DNA from: Rhabdophis nuchalis
Lineage: Eukaryota > Chordata > Lepidosauria > Squamata > Natricidae
Length of the DNA stretch: 64,000 nucleotides
Assembly (NCBI GenBank): GCA_039707465.1
Contig: CM077643.1
Span: 39,580,605 to 39,644,604 of the forward strand
Direction: 5' to 3'
Positions 9,906-20,677 of this stretch are shown in pieces; the first letter of the stretch is position 1, and each line of letters opens with the position of its first letter. The notes under the pieces were generated by a model. That model saw only the letters and a list, made by a program, of their open reading frames with translations, ran no database searches and was not told the origin of the DNA. The translations under genes and the position numbers were made by a program.

Positions 9906-11186
9906 ATGCATGTGACATCTGAATGCCCAAATCCACAGCCTGGAGCTGTGTTGTATCATAACAAAGCAATGCTGTTTTCTTTATTCTCCACACTAGTTTC
10001 TCTCCCTGGTCGATGCTTCTGGCTAGAACTGTTGGCTTTTCCTTTCTATCCAGATCATAGCAAAGTGTGTGCCTTAATTCACTAACTTCTTTTTCCCATG
10101 ACTTCCTGGAAGGCCATGCACATTTTTGTGAGAAGGGACAAAAAAATAAATGAAAGAAAATCAAATTGTAGCACATTATTTGAAGGCACTAAAGATTAAT
10201 ACCATTAAAAATAAAAGGAAGGGATAGGAAGTTTGTTTATTTGATCGAGGTTAAAATAGATATGCTATTATCTCTAGTAACCCTTAAAGGACTTTTGTTG
10301 ACATCAGGACTGAAATGACAAGCTTTAAAGATTTGTTTATAAATAAGAGTTGAGATATGGGAAGAAGAGATAATTTGCATATTTTAAGGGAAGCTGATAA
10401 GTTTCTAAAAATGTTTATACTTGCAATGAAGAGAGTAATGATTTTTTTCTTTACAATATTCTTTCTTTTCTTTTCTTTTCTTTGCATTAGTATTTTTGCA
10501 ACAATAATTATAACCTTAATAAAATTACTATCAAAAAGGGTATTCATTTCCTAACCCATGTTCTATCTAGGCAAATAGTACCAATGTTATCAGCTGGGAA
10601 GTATCTGTCCTTACATGTTTTGTATTCCTAATTACCAGTAATCCTTATAGAGGGAGACTTATTGTATGAATTACCAGCTATACCAGGTACATTACACTGA
10701 AGCATCCTCCCATCACCACAGTAACTAATGTTATCCTGTTGTCATATTTAACTGTGTTCTAGAAAAAAAAACAGATTATTGACTGAGTTTATGAATTATT
10801 TATGTCATAAATAAATGATATAAATAAGGTGGAATGCTAGTACAATATGCAAAGAAAAGTCTTTAAATCAAGACGTAATTAGTTGGCTCAGAAAGATGGG
10901 AAGTTGACATGCTCATCCCTAAATAGACATAAGCTTTACTGTCCCCATTGTTTAACCCTCTCCTGCCCCTGTCATTCACCTGATTTCACCCCATAGCCTT
11001 GTTGGAAGGTTCCACAATTTGAGGCATAAAGGAAATACTATTACCACAAGCACAGTACAACAAAGAACTATTTGAGCCTCTTTCACAGATGGGGCTGGGG
11101 ATAAGAGAAAGGCAAAGAGTATGAGAACACATCGGTGGGGGGAGGGAATGGAGGGCAGGAAGAGAGCGGGAGATGGGTGGGCTGCT
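9906..11186. other. Unique AT-rich sequence
   Basis: A short (TTTTC)n at about 10468-10484 is the only repeat seen. Small frames have no features of real genes. The last ~90 bp are purine-rich and form the chromovirus target. Confidence 0.4.
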
Positions 11187-11191
11187 GGGGG

Positions 11192-11517
11192 TGTCAACAC
11201 CCCGATGTTGCCATAAGGTCTTATCTATTGGCCTAACAAACTGAAAATGCTTGACATTCCTGTGGCAGGAAAGGAATCTCAGAACAGCCTGTGACTGCGC
11301 ATGCATGCAATTATTTTCAACGTTAATTGGATAACATAAATTATGACAAGCAGAGGGGAGGAGGCATAAGGGGGTAAAGTGCAGAAGCCATTCCAATTAT
11401 TCTCAGATCTGGCTGCAACCGTGGCTCACCATGACGTTACATTCAATAAACGGACATTGCTTTGAACATTTACGTGAGGCCATGAATCATTTGATGTTTC
11501 TCATCGGGAGCTTGACA
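11192..11517 (+). repeat. 5' LTR of chromovirus
   Basis: 326 bp, TGTCAA to TTGACA. U3 is inferred as 11192-11404 and R-U5 as 11405-11517 from the Inr and self-priming complement. AATAAA lies at 11445-11450. A weak TATA-like TAAAG is at 11375-11379, about 30 bp upstream of the proposed start. Confidence 0.97.
11403..11415 (+). promoter_or_regulatory. Initiator and RNA 5' self-primer
   Basis: TCAGATC at 11403-11409 is a perfect YYANWYY initiator with its A at 11405. The 11 nt beginning at that A, AGATCTGGCTG (11405-11415), are exactly complementary to the site just after the LTR. In Tf1-type elements the RNA 5' end anneals downstream and is cleaved to prime minus-strand DNA. Inr position and primer start coincide. 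Confidence 0.75.
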
Positions 11518-11519
11518 GA

Positions 11520-11530
11520 CAGCCAGATCT
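11520..11530 (+). promoter_or_regulatory. Self-priming primer-binding site
   Basis: CAGCCAGATCT begins two bases after the 5' LTR and is the reverse complement of 11405-11415 over all 11 nt. No TGG-initiated tRNA complement occurs here. Confidence 0.8.
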
Positions 11531-11596
11531 TTTAAAAGAAATCTCTCAAGATTTCCGGGCTACCTGAGTCCCGCCTCCCCCAGGCAATGCCTGATA

Positions 11597-14500
11597 ATGG
11601 GAGGAGATCAGGCCATGGCAGAAAAAAGCCTCACTCCAGCTGGAATCCAGCCAAAACCCCTTTTCAGCGGAGCTACAGACACCCAACCTTTCCCAGCTAC
11701 AGAAGCAAGAAAAGATAAGTACTGCATGTGGGACTGGGAACAAGCTAAAAGGCCCCAGATGGGATCCCTGGGGGGTGCAGTAGAGAAACTGAGGGAGGAT
11801 TTTGATCAAGCCACCCTTCATGGCGAGAAGCCAGCCTGCCATCCGGAAAAGAGAGGAGGCATATCTGATCCTGCTGAAGGGAAAAGAAGCAAGCATGCTG
11901 CCAAGAGCAGGCAACTCCCTCCCTCTCCCCCTCCTAGAGCTGAAGAAGATGACCGGCCGTATCAGGCACGGGCATACAGGGGCCAGGAGGAAAACAGAGG
12001 AGGGAGGGAACTAAAAGATCCACCCCGATTCAGGGGAAAGTTTGATGGTAATTCAGACCAACTAGCTCTATTCCTTGATTCAGCTGATATCCACTTAGAA
12101 CGCTATGGGCACCTCTACCCATCCCCCAGAACCATGGTGAATGCCATTGCAGAGGGTTTCGAGGGGGAAGCAAAAGAATGGCTGGCAGCCCTCCATAAGC
12201 ATAGGGCCCACCAACTCCAAGACATAGGTGACTTCCTGGAAGTGTTAACGGCCAGATTTGAAGAGGGGGAGGAGGACCCATATGCAGAGGAGGAACTCAG
12301 CAACCTAAAGCAAAGAGGCCGCCCCATCAAAGAGCACATCCGTGAATTCAGGAGGATAGTTGGAAAACTACCCCCACTACCAGAACGGTTGCTGGTGCAT
12401 TTTTTCAGAATAAGCCTGGATAAACGTATTGCCCAAGTAACTGCATATCGTGACATCCCAAACCAACTCTCTGAGTGGTTCCGAGTGGCAACAAAGGTCG
12501 ACAGTGGGCTACGTGCCAACGACACAAGGAAGGAACCAGACACAAAGGAGAGGGGTCAACCTAATCTGAAACCATCCCGCCAAAAGAAAGAAATGGCACC
12601 ACAGCAAGACCTGAGACCAGCCCTCCCTCGAAGTTCCGTGAGGTGTTACAGATGCAGGGGGATGGGCCACATGGTAGCTGCATGCCCAACCCCAGTCCCG
12701 AAACCAAGGCTGGACCTACCACCCAGGGCCCGACAAGAACGAGGGCCCCGACGGGCCATCAACACACCCAGGAGGGTTTTTCAAGCTGCAGGGGTCTCCT
12801 CCCTCCCAGGCAAAAGCAGTGAAACCCCAGGCAATGATGACCAGTCAATTGAACCCTATGACAGCGAGGACGAGGGAGAAAATGACCCAATGGTGAGCGA
12901 ATCAATTTACCCTTTCCTTTTTCCAATACGCCTCACAACCCCGAAAACAGGAAAACAGGAAGATTTTCAGGCCCTTGTAGATTCAGGCTGCACTAGGTGC
13001 TTGATCAACTTAACCACAGTTCAGAAACTGGGGCTCAGAGCGAAAAGACTGAACCACCCGATTCGATTTGAGCAGGTTGACGGTTCCCTAATGGGAGGAG
13101 CCTATGCCACTCACCTAACTGAACCAGTGAGACTAGAATTGGCAGATCACTGGGAAATAATTCGATTCATAATAGCCCCTAAAATGACAGAGGCAGTCAT
13201 ACTTGGACTTTCCTGGCTAGACAAGTGGGGACCGATCATCTGGTGGCAAGGGGGCACCCGCAGGCTTAGGATATCACCTGGCCCTCAACCCCTCCCTCAT
13301 GAGCAAGCAGAAATACCACTCACATTGGGAGTCCCCCAAGAGAGCCCACGAGAACAACTGGCAACCACATCTGACAAACCCCCAGAGGCTGAACTGATTC
13401 CAGTGGAATACCAGGACCTCGCAGAAGTGTTCAGTGAGACAGAATGCGACATCCTACCTCCCCACCGTGAAACAGATTGTGCCATTGAAATCATCCCTGG
13501 GGCAAAACTACCCAAACCCAAGCTGTATGCCATGACGCCTCGAGAGATGCAAGAAATGCGTGAATACATAGATAAAAACCTAGCAAGAGGGTTCATCGAG
13601 CCAGCCAAGCCACGGATTGCGGCACCAGTCCTTTTCAAAGAGAAAAAAGATGGAACTATGCGTTTGGTAGTGGATTTTCGAGGGATAAATGCAGTGTGCG
13701 TACACAACCTATACCCGCTTCCCCTCATGAAAGATATGCTGTCTCACTTGGCTAAGGGAAAAGTCTTTACCAAATTAGACCTCAGAGAAGCATACTACCG
13801 AATACGGATCAGAGAAGGAGATGAATGGAAAACAGCATTCAACTGCCCTTTAGGAAGCTTCCAATTCAAAGTGATGCCTTTTGGATTACAGGGGGCCCCA
13901 GCAGTGTTCATGCAGTTAATAAATGAGGTACTGCATGAGCACCTCTACAAGGGGGTCCTTGTTTTTCTAGATGACATCCTTATTTACACTGAGACCGTCG
14001 ATGACCACATACCCCTGGTTCGCCAAGTACTGGAAAAACTTCTGGCAGCCAACCTGTATGTCAAACTATCAAAATGTGAATTCCATCGTGAGCGACTAGA
14101 CTATCTAGGCTACAGAGTGTCAAATGAGGGAATAGAGATGGACCCAGCTAAAGTGCAAGCCGTCCTAAGCTGGCAACCCCCTCGCACTCGCAGACAGCTA
14201 CAAAGTTTCCTAGGGTTCGCAAACTTCTACAGGCAGTTCATTCCCTCCTTTGCGAAGATTGCCAAACCCCTCACAGACCTCCTGAAGACAGGGAGCCCAG
14301 GAACGAAACCTCGTCCGGGACAACCCCTACAGTGGAGCTTAACCTGCCAGGAGGCATTCGAAACACTGAAAGAAATGTTTGCAAAGGAGCCGGTACTGAA
14401 GCATCCTGACCCTGAGCAACCTTTCGTGATCCAAGCAGATGCCAGCGACATGGCCGTAGGAGCAGTACTACTCCAAAGAAACAACCAAGGAAATTTACAA

Positions 14501-16333
14501 CCCTGTGCCTATACCTCCCGCAAACTCACAGACACGGAGAGACGATGGGCCGCATGGGAAAAGGAGGCTTTTGCAGTGCGATGGGCACTACTGACCTGGA
14601 GACACCTGCTAGAAGGGAGCCAGAAACCGTTTGAAGTTTGGACCGATCACAAAAATCTGGAAGCTCTCAGAACCCCACGGAAACTATCACCCAAACAAGT
14701 CCGATGGGCTCAATACTTCAACCGTTTCGACTTCGTACTAAAGCACATTCCAGGGCAGAGAAACTTTCTAGCTGATGCCCTCTCCCGCATGCCTCAGTAC
14801 AAATGCGAACGGGAGCACGTAGTGGATGCCATTATTCCTTCTACTCAACCAGCTGCCCAAGTAACCACCAGGCGGCAACACCGTGACCGACGGGGTCAAA
14901 CCACAAGCGATCTAACCACAAGACTCAAAACTGAGCTGCTAACAGACCCTTGGTTCCAAAACAACCAACACATCTTGACGAAGAGGGATGACCTCGCCTG
15001 GAAGGGGACGAAACTCTACGTTCCCGAATCTCTACGTATCCTAGTTCTCCAGAGGAGCCATGATGCCAAATTGGCAGGCCATTTTGGGTTCCTAAAGACT
15101 TTACACCTAGCCCGGAGGCAATTCTGGTGGCCTGGAATGAAGAAAGATGTGGATAGCTATGTAAAAAGTTGCACAGTCTGTGCTACAATGAAAATACGAC
15201 CAGGAAAACCCCCGGGACTACTGCAAACAGTGGCAGAACCAACGAGGCCATGGGAAGAGATTGCAATGGACTTTATAGTAGAGTTGCCAAAAAGTGGGGG
15301 GAACACAGTGATTTGGACTGTAATAGACCTGTTCTCCAAGCAAGCACACTTCATTCCCTGTAGCGGATTACCCTCGGCTCACAAGCTGGCTAAACTGTTT
15401 GTGAAGCATATCTACCGACTGCATGGAGTACCTCGAAGAATCATCTCAGACAGAGGGGTCCAGTTCACGGCTAAATTTTGGAGGGAGTTCCTGCGGTCCA
15501 TTGGATCATCTCAGGGTCTTAGTTCAGCTTTTCATCCGAGCACTAATGGGGCAGCAGAAAGACTGAATGCCATGATAGAGCAGTACCTGAGGTGCTACGT
15601 GAACTATCAGCAGTCTAATTGGGCAGACCTTTTATCTTTCGCTGAGGTTGCATACAATAATGCTGTTCACAGCAGCACAGGACTCACACCGTTCAAAGTA
15701 GTGAGCGGCATGGATTTCGTCCCAATGCCTGAGTATCCAAGAGACCCCCCCTCCTCAGTCAGCTTGACTGATTGGATGTCGATGCTGAAAGCAGCTTGGG
15801 AAAATGTCAAGAAAGCCCTAGCCAAAGCGACACAAACCTACAAGAAACAGGCAGATAAACACCGGGCTCCGCAAAGGCCGTTCCAGGTGGGAGAGAAGGT
15901 TTACCTCTCCACAAAATACTTGAGACTAAGACTACCCAGCAAAAAACTGGGGCCAAAATTTGTGGGGCCATTCCCCATAATAAAAATCATCAACCCAGTC
16001 ACAGTGGTATTGAAACTGCCTCGATTGCTGGGGAAGACACACCAATCGTTTCATAGTAGCCTTTTGAAACCTGTGATCAGTTCCACTCTGAGACCACTGC
16101 CCCGTGCGCCCCCAGGCCCTGTAGTCATAGGGGGCCAAACCCATTATGAAGTCCAACGAATTCTTGATTCGAGGTGGCACAGAAGACAACTCCAATACCT
16201 AATCAAGTGGAAGGGTTATCCCCTATCGGAAGCATCGTGGGTGAAACATAGAAACATCCAAGCTGACCGCCTTATAGCAAAATTCCATGCAGAAAACCCA
16301 AGAAAGCCGGGGGGGAGAGGGACGCATCCCTAA
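11597..16333 (+). CDS. Chromovirus Gag-Pol polyprotein, 1578 aa, intact
   Basis: One ATG-started frame encodes all structural and enzymatic proteins with no frameshift between Gag and Pol. Visible parts: Gag capsid-like region about 142-300; CCHC knuckle with C350, C353, H358, C363; protease D462-S463-G464; RT about 620-800 with FLDD at 790-793; RNase H with D948; integrase zinc finger from H1155 to the CTVC pair; DDE core D1225, D1285, E1321 (35 residues between the last two); GPF module 1457-1459; chromodomain about 1515-1570 whose cage residues Y1517, W1538 and Y1541 are kept. The chromodomain is expected to bind methylated histone tails and guide integration. Length and completeness suggest a functional protein. 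Confidence 0.97.
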   Translation: MGGDQAMAEKSLTPAGIQPKPLFSGATDTQPFPATEARKDKYCMWDWEQAKRPQMGSLGGAVEKLREDFDQATLHGEKPACHPEKRGGISDPAEGKRSKHAAKSRQLPPSPPPRAEEDDRPYQARAYRGQEENRGGRELKDPPRFRGKFDGNSDQLALFLDSADIHLERYGHLYPSPRTMVNAIAEGFEGEAKEWLAALHKHRAHQLQDIGDFLEVLTARFEEGEEDPYAEEELSNLKQRGRPIKEHIREFRRIVGKLPPLPERLLVHFFRISLDKRIAQVTAYRDIPNQLSEWFRVATKVDSGLRANDTRKEPDTKERGQPNLKPSRQKKEMAPQQDLRPALPRSSVRCYRCRGMGHMVAACPTPVPKPRLDLPPRARQERGPRRAINTPRRVFQAAGVSSLPGKSSETPGNDDQSIEPYDSEDEGENDPMVSESIYPFLFPIRLTTPKTGKQEDFQALVDSGCTRCLINLTTVQKLGLRAKRLNHPIRFEQVDGSLMGGAYATHLTEPVRLELADHWEIIRFIIAPKMTEAVILGLSWLDKWGPIIWWQGGTRRLRISPGPQPLPHEQAEIPLTLGVPQESPREQLATTSDKPPEAELIPVEYQDLAEVFSETECDILPPHRETDCAIEIIPGAKLPKPKLYAMTPREMQEMREYIDKNLARGFIEPAKPRIAAPVLFKEKKDGTMRLVVDFRGINAVCVHNLYPLPLMKDMLSHLAKGKVFTKLDLREAYYRIRIREGDEWKTAFNCPLGSFQFKVMPFGLQGAPAVFMQLINEVLHEHLYKGVLVFLDDILIYTETVDDHIPLVRQVLEKLLAANLYVKLSKCEFHRERLDYLGYRVSNEGIEMDPAKVQAVLSWQPPRTRRQLQSFLGFANFYRQFIPSFAKIAKPLTDLLKTGSPGTKPRPGQPLQWSLTCQEAFETLKEMFAKEPVLKHPDPEQPFVIQADASDMAVGAVLLQRNNQGNLQPCAYTSRKLTDTERRWAAWEKEAFAVRWALLTWRHLLEGSQKPFEVWTDHKNLEALRTPRKLSPKQVRWAQYFNRFDFVLKHIPGQRNFLADALSRMPQYKCEREHVVDAIIPSTQPAAQVTTRRQHRDRRGQTTSDLTTRLKTELLTDPWFQNNQHILTKRDDLAWKGTKLYVPESLRILVLQRSHDAKLAGHFGFLKTLHLARRQFWWPGMKKDVDSYVKSCTVCATMKIRPGKPPGLLQTVAEPTRPWEEIAMDFIVELPKSGGNTVIWTVIDLFSKQAHFIPCSGLPSAHKLAKLFVKHIYRLHGVPRRIISDRGVQFTAKFWREFLRSIGSSQGLSSAFHPSTNGAAERLNAMIEQYLRCYVNYQQSNWADLLSFAEVAYNNAVHSSTGLTPFKVVSGMDFVPMPEYPRDPPSSVSLTDWMSMLKAAWENVKKALAKATQTYKKQADKHRAPQRPFQVGEKVYLSTKYLRLRLPSKKLGPKFVGPFPIIKIINPVTVVLKLPRLLGKTHQSFHSSLLKPVISSTLRPLPRAPPGPVVIGGQTHYEVQRILDSRWHRRQLQYLIKWKGYPLSEASWVKHRNIQADRLIAKFHAENPRKPGGRGTHP

Positions 16334-16382
16334 GTCATATACCTGCATTTAGATTGTTTTGTTTCCCATAGTTTGCTTTCGA

Positions 16383-16400
16383 GAAGTAAGGGGAGCCGGA
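16383..16400 (+). promoter_or_regulatory. Polypurine-rich tract before 3' LTR
   Basis: GAAGTAAGGGGAGCCGGA directly precedes the 3' LTR and is the likely plus-strand primer. It is interrupted by two pyrimidine-containing steps, so the functional part is probably AAGGGGAG. Confidence 0.6.
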
Positions 16401-16726
16401 TGTCAACACCCCGATGTTGCCATAAGGTCTTATCTATTGGCCTAACAAACTGAAAATGCTTGACATTCCTGTGGCAGGAAAGGAATCTCAGAACAGCCTG
16501 TGACTGCGCATGCATGCAATTATTTTCAACGTTAATTGGATAACATAAATTATGACAAGCAGAGGGGAGGAGGCATAAGGGGGTAAAGTGCAGAAGCCAT
16601 TCCAATTATTCTCAGATCTGGCTGCAACCGTGGCTCACCATGATGTTACATTCAATAAACGGACATTGCTTTGAACATTTACGTGAGGCCATGAATCATT
16701 TGATGTTTCTCATCGGGAGCTTGACA
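16401..16726 (+). repeat. 3' LTR of chromovirus
   Basis: 326 bp, identical to the 5' LTR except for T at 16644. The AATAAA at 16654-16659 is the expected polyadenylation signal of the element's RNA. Confidence 0.97.
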
Positions 16727-16731
16727 GGGGG

Positions 16732-17105
16732 TTCACAGGGGTTCGGGAGAACCTCTAGCTAAGATTCTAGCTGGGAGAAGCCCCAAATCCCACTTCTGGC
16801 TGGCCCCGCCCACCCCTCCCCTCCCAGGAGTCCCCATGCAGCCCATTTTGGATGCAGGTAAATGCAACGTGTGCATGGAGGCTAGGGGAGGGCAAAAAAT
16901 GGGCCTACTGAATTTTGGGAAAGCCAAAAAAGGGTCCATTTTTGGCTTCCACAGGGTCTCAAGAGCCTAGGGAGGCCATTTTTTCCCTCCCAGAGGCTCA
17001 AAGAAAGCCTCCAGAACCCAGGCAGGGCAACCCCCCCCCTCCACCATGGTGCAGGAGGCTGACTAGGCCACCCCACCATGGCCACCCCCACCCAACAACA
17101 AGGCA
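16732..17105. mobile_element. Probable hAT-type element remnant
   Basis: Phrases such as 'gttcgggagaacc' and 'ctggccccgcccacccct', and the alternation of gagcctgggagggcaaaaa-like blocks, resemble the interiors of the larger hAT copies at 21379 and 49231. Ends were not found. It would be part of the chromovirus target. Confidence 0.35.
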
Positions 17106-18200
17106 GAGAATCCCTTGCTGAAATTTTGATTTTAGGTGGGAGGGAGATAGAGTTAGGAGGGAGATAGAGTGAGGAAGAGAAAAGTTGCCAGGGTTTAGGT
17201 GCCCTAAATAAATTTAGAGAAAGCAAGCAATAACTTTTGGTATTGCTGGTGAGGAAAAGAAATTTCATTACTCATTTTTTTTTTTTGGTTTAAACATATC
17301 AGCTGAAGTTCCTACTGCCTTCTTTTCTAGGCTTATGATGTAAATTTGGTACTCTCTAATAGCCTAGAAGAGGAGAACATTGCTTTCCTTTTATATGAAG
17401 GGTTTAACTGTATCAGGAAGTCATTTACCTTGAAGGAGATGCATTCAGGAGATCTATTTTCATGGGCTGGAAAAATGCTCCTGGCAGGGACCAGGAATGC
17501 ATTGTATTCTAATTACCACATTTCCCTCAAAGGTTTTGAGAAGATGTATGAATTGGATAAATTTATCTAACAAAGGACAACATCAAAGAAAAGGTCACAG
17601 TTTGCGGTTTTCCATTTTCTCGTGCCAACAATATAGTCAATTGCATTTCTGTAGACTCCATCTGATCAGCCCTGTTTATATGGGTCATTTTTAAGTTGTT
17701 GGAAGCTTAGGTTAGCAATGGAGACATCACTCGACTGGCAGAAGCTGATAAACCTTCCCTGTTTCCTTTCTGTTTCAAAGGGCACACTATCTAATAGTGT
17801 TTTCCTTCTTAATATTTCCAACCTTGACATTCCAGTTTCCAATCTCAAACAGCACATTTGACCATTATATTTCTCAACTGCATCTTCTTCTGAATCAGTA
17901 GTTGGAGCATAAAGGTGGATAGTCTTCATATTAAAGGATGCCCATGAAGTCTAGTTGATATTAATTGGTTATTACCTGCATTGTACCCATGTACTGTATT
18001 TGATATATCCTTCCTGATTATGAAGGAACATACAGAACACCATTCCTTTCTTGTTTTCCACGTCCCAAATAACAATATGTCCAATTTCGGTCCGCTTAAA
18101 TTATTTGATGCTTAAGATTCAAAGTATAGTTGATTGATTTCATGTTTTACCCTGTTGAGGTTTTTTACTTTCACGCCTTTATGTCCCATGTTTTTTTCTA
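17106..18200. other. Unique sequence
   Basis: Poly-T at 17275-17286. No coding or repeat signal otherwise. Confidence 0.4.
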
Positions 18201-18228
18201 TATCTATACCTATGTCTATGTCTATATA

Positions 18229-18259
<31 letters not shown>

Positions 18260-18305
18260 CTGTCTGTCTGTGTCTGTGTCTGTCTCTGTCTCTGTCTCTG
18301 TCTCT
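18200..18305. repeat. TATG / TGTATA / TCTG compound microsatellite
   Basis: Successive short arrays of TA-rich, TGTATA, TCTG and TCTGTC units. Frames through it are low-complexity. Confidence 0.9.
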
Positions 18306-19265
18306 GCTCTGCTATATCCTATCCTATCCTAATTCTCTATTACATCCTTGAATTTCCTATATAACAGCATTAGCAACTAGACCTCCTGAAGGCTTTAATC
18401 TAGCCACCTTATAGACACCATTAGTATTCCAAAAGACCCTCAGCTGTTCCTCAACTGCACATTAAGTATCATCATTTGTGGGACCCATGTGGTTCAAGGA
18501 ACCTGAAAGTACCCCCCCAAAAAAATATGTAGGTAAATGTATAGGTTTAAGTATATAGTTTGAGCACAAATGCATTTCCCTGCCTTCAATAAATGTCTTG
18601 AGAAAGTTGACTATTTTCATTTCTCTCCTGGCACTGAATTGTCCATCTGCTGGCTGTGCAGAAGTTCCCTGAATGGAGAATTAGATGTGCACTTATCAAC
18701 CTATGCAACCTCATGGGAGGAGTTCTTTTATGATTCATGGCATTCAAAATAATCAATTCTAAAATAATAGCTCTATTTGACATCCACCAAAGCAGCTGGA
18801 ATTATGTTTAGCATGGAGCTGATCCAGGCCTTTTATAAGAAAGGGCTATTAGCAGCTATTACTATTAAGAGTGGAAAGGTTGTGCAGGAAATAACCTGAA
18901 AGGGCAAATGAGACTTAAAGTACTGAAATCATTTTTTTCCCAGGTATGGAGGAAAAAGAAGAAAAAAAGGCATTTTTTGTCCTATGTCCCCATTCTGCTT
19001 CCATCTGTGATGAATATAAAGCAGCCCTAGGTGTGTATTCAGAACATCAGGAATTGCATTGAACTTTGGGCACAATAGTGAATTATAAAGCCCACTAGAT
19101 GAACCCAAAAATAAAGCTTTAGGAAGCCTAAAACTATATTTATTGAGATTGATCATAACAAAAGAACATGATTGTGTTGTCTTCCCCAGCTCCACCCTCT
19201 TATATTTCAATGAATCAGGAAGGTACATTCCAGGGTTGCTTTAGAATATCATCTGATTTCTCAGG
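18306..19265. other. Unique AT-rich sequence
   Basis: A short ATCCT repeat at 18315-18330 is the only structure seen. Confidence 0.4.
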
Positions 19266-19273
19266 GTTTAGAG

Positions 19274-19408
19274 CAGAGGTATCAAACTCACTGTGTCACA
19301 TTATCATCATGTGACGTATCATGACTTTTTTCCCCTTTGCTAAACTGGGGGTAGGAGTGGCCAGTGTGTGACACATCTGGCTCACAGGCCGTGAGTTTGA
19401 CACCCTTG
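19274..19408 (+). mobile_element. 135-bp hAT MITE
   Basis: CAGAGGTATCAAACTC and GAGTTTGACACCCTTG form inverted termini. Flanks GTTTAGAG (19266-19273) and ATTTAGAG (19409-19416) agree at seven of eight. Internal sequence matches the inverse of the copy at 20678-20811. Confidence 0.8.
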
Positions 19409-19427
19409 ATTTAGAGAATATTATTTT

Positions 19428-19620
19428 AACTCAAGGCAGTATACTAATACTCCTGCCTTCTATTTTCCCCACAATAACTTTGTGAGGTAGGATGGGTTGA
19501 AAGAACATGGTTAGTCCAAAGTCATGTAACTGGCCTCCATGCCTAAGGAAGGACTAAAAATCAGGGACTCAGTTTCTAGACCACTATCTTATCCACTACA
19601 CCCAACTAGCTCTTGTAGAA
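19428..19620 (-). mobile_element. tRNA-derived (CORE-like) SINE
   Basis: Words 'cccacaataactttgtgagg', 'ccaaagtcatgtaactggc' and 'tctagaccactatcttatcc' follow the order of a common squamate SINE read antisense, as at 1585-1720. Confidence 0.5.
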
Positions 19621-20030
19621 AGTTAGCACCCACACCTCTCCTAGAAGAAAGAAATATTTTGAGAAATATTAAAAAGGCAGAATATTATATTTCCCTAAAG
19701 GGAGAAATATGCTCTTGGAGACAGAAAGCAGCCGCCACCTTGCTTAATAGCCCTCAGCAGATGTCAGCCCTTAAGAAATAAAGAGATAGCTATTCATCAG
19801 CAAATACCTTCAAATATCCCAAGATTCAACAAAGGTAGGATTAGCCCTCAGCCACAATAGGAATTGCCCAAGCTCCTTCATTGCATCAGCCCAAACGTCA
19901 ACCAAAAGTAGCTCAGACAAACTCCTAGGATTTGTACATGGCATCATGGGAGTCTGACAACAATCAATAGAATACATGTTCTTGCACAGGAACAGGAAGT
20001 TCAGGTGTAAAGGCCAAGAGAAGCACAGAC
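19621..20030. other. Unique sequence
   Basis: Nothing recognised. Confidence 0.35.
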
Positions 20031-20034
20031 TTAA

Positions 20035-20160
20035 TTATTTAATTCTATTTTATATTTATATTGTGACTGTTTGTTATGGGTGTTTTTACTTTTCTGTGCA
20101 CTGCCCTGAGTCCCACCAGGGAGATAGGGCGGTATATAAATCTGAAAAATAAATAAACTA
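20035..20160 (+). mobile_element. L2 LINE 3' UTR/tail
   Basis: 'gcactgccctgagtcccacc', 'gggcggtatataaat' and an AAAT tail match the 3' end of the intact L2 at 45300-45420 and of other copies. Severely 5'-truncated. Confidence 0.75.
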
Positions 20161-20669
20161 CAATAAATAATAAATGCCCCCCAATCTAAACTCCATGGGG
20201 TCAGCTATCCAGAACCACTCATATGGTTCTACTACATCATTAAACCATCTTTCCAATCAATCTCCATGTTTCCAGTGTTTTTCGCCCAGTTTGGAACTGA
20301 ACCAGATGAATATTTCTTCCAACAACACTCTCAAAATGAAAAATAACAATCCAATAACATTCCATTAAAAATAACAAGTTAAAACATCAGTCAGCTAGAA
20401 GCAGACCAAGATGTGATCGAAAGTAATTTAGAATTATATTTAGTATAATTCTTCAGCTAAAATCTGTCTGTTTAGCATAGCCTTTAGTATCATTAGAACA
20501 CTTCAGTTCTTGCACCATGGCAAAATACTGTTTCTTTGAAGGAGATTATTATTATGGGTTGTTGCACAATCAGCCAGATGTTTAGACTGGATTTGACATT
20601 TTGATCCACTATGGAGTCTTTCCCAATTATTATTGTTATGTGTGACAATAATTTGAGTCCTAACCAAGG
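20161..20669. other. Unique sequence
   Basis: No element recognised. Confidence 0.35.
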
Positions 20670-20677
20670 ACCTAGAT

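Larger units (their letters stand above)
11187..16731 (+). mobile_element. Complete Ty3/Gypsy chromovirus (Tf1/sushi type)
   Basis: LTRs at 11192-11517 and 16401-16726 flank one Gag-Pol frame, and GGGGG target duplications (11187-11191, 16727-16731) bracket the element. The LTRs differ at one site (C at 11435, T at 16644), a CpG-to-TpG change, so the insertion is very young. All parts needed for retrotransposition are visible: Inr, polyadenylation signal, a self-priming site, polypurine-rich tract and intact catalytic motifs. Domain order PR-RT-RH-IN-chromodomain and single-frame Gag-Pol place it among vertebrate chromoviruses. Confidence 0.97.

Noticed and set aside
10976..11396. Minus frames of 74 and 136 codons
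   Set aside because: They overlap the chromovirus LTR edge, and the same peptide recurs at the 3' LTR, so they are LTR sequence.
11518..11545. tRNA primer-binding site
   Set aside because: No TGG-started complement of a tRNA 3' end; the exact 11-nt self-complement explains the site better.
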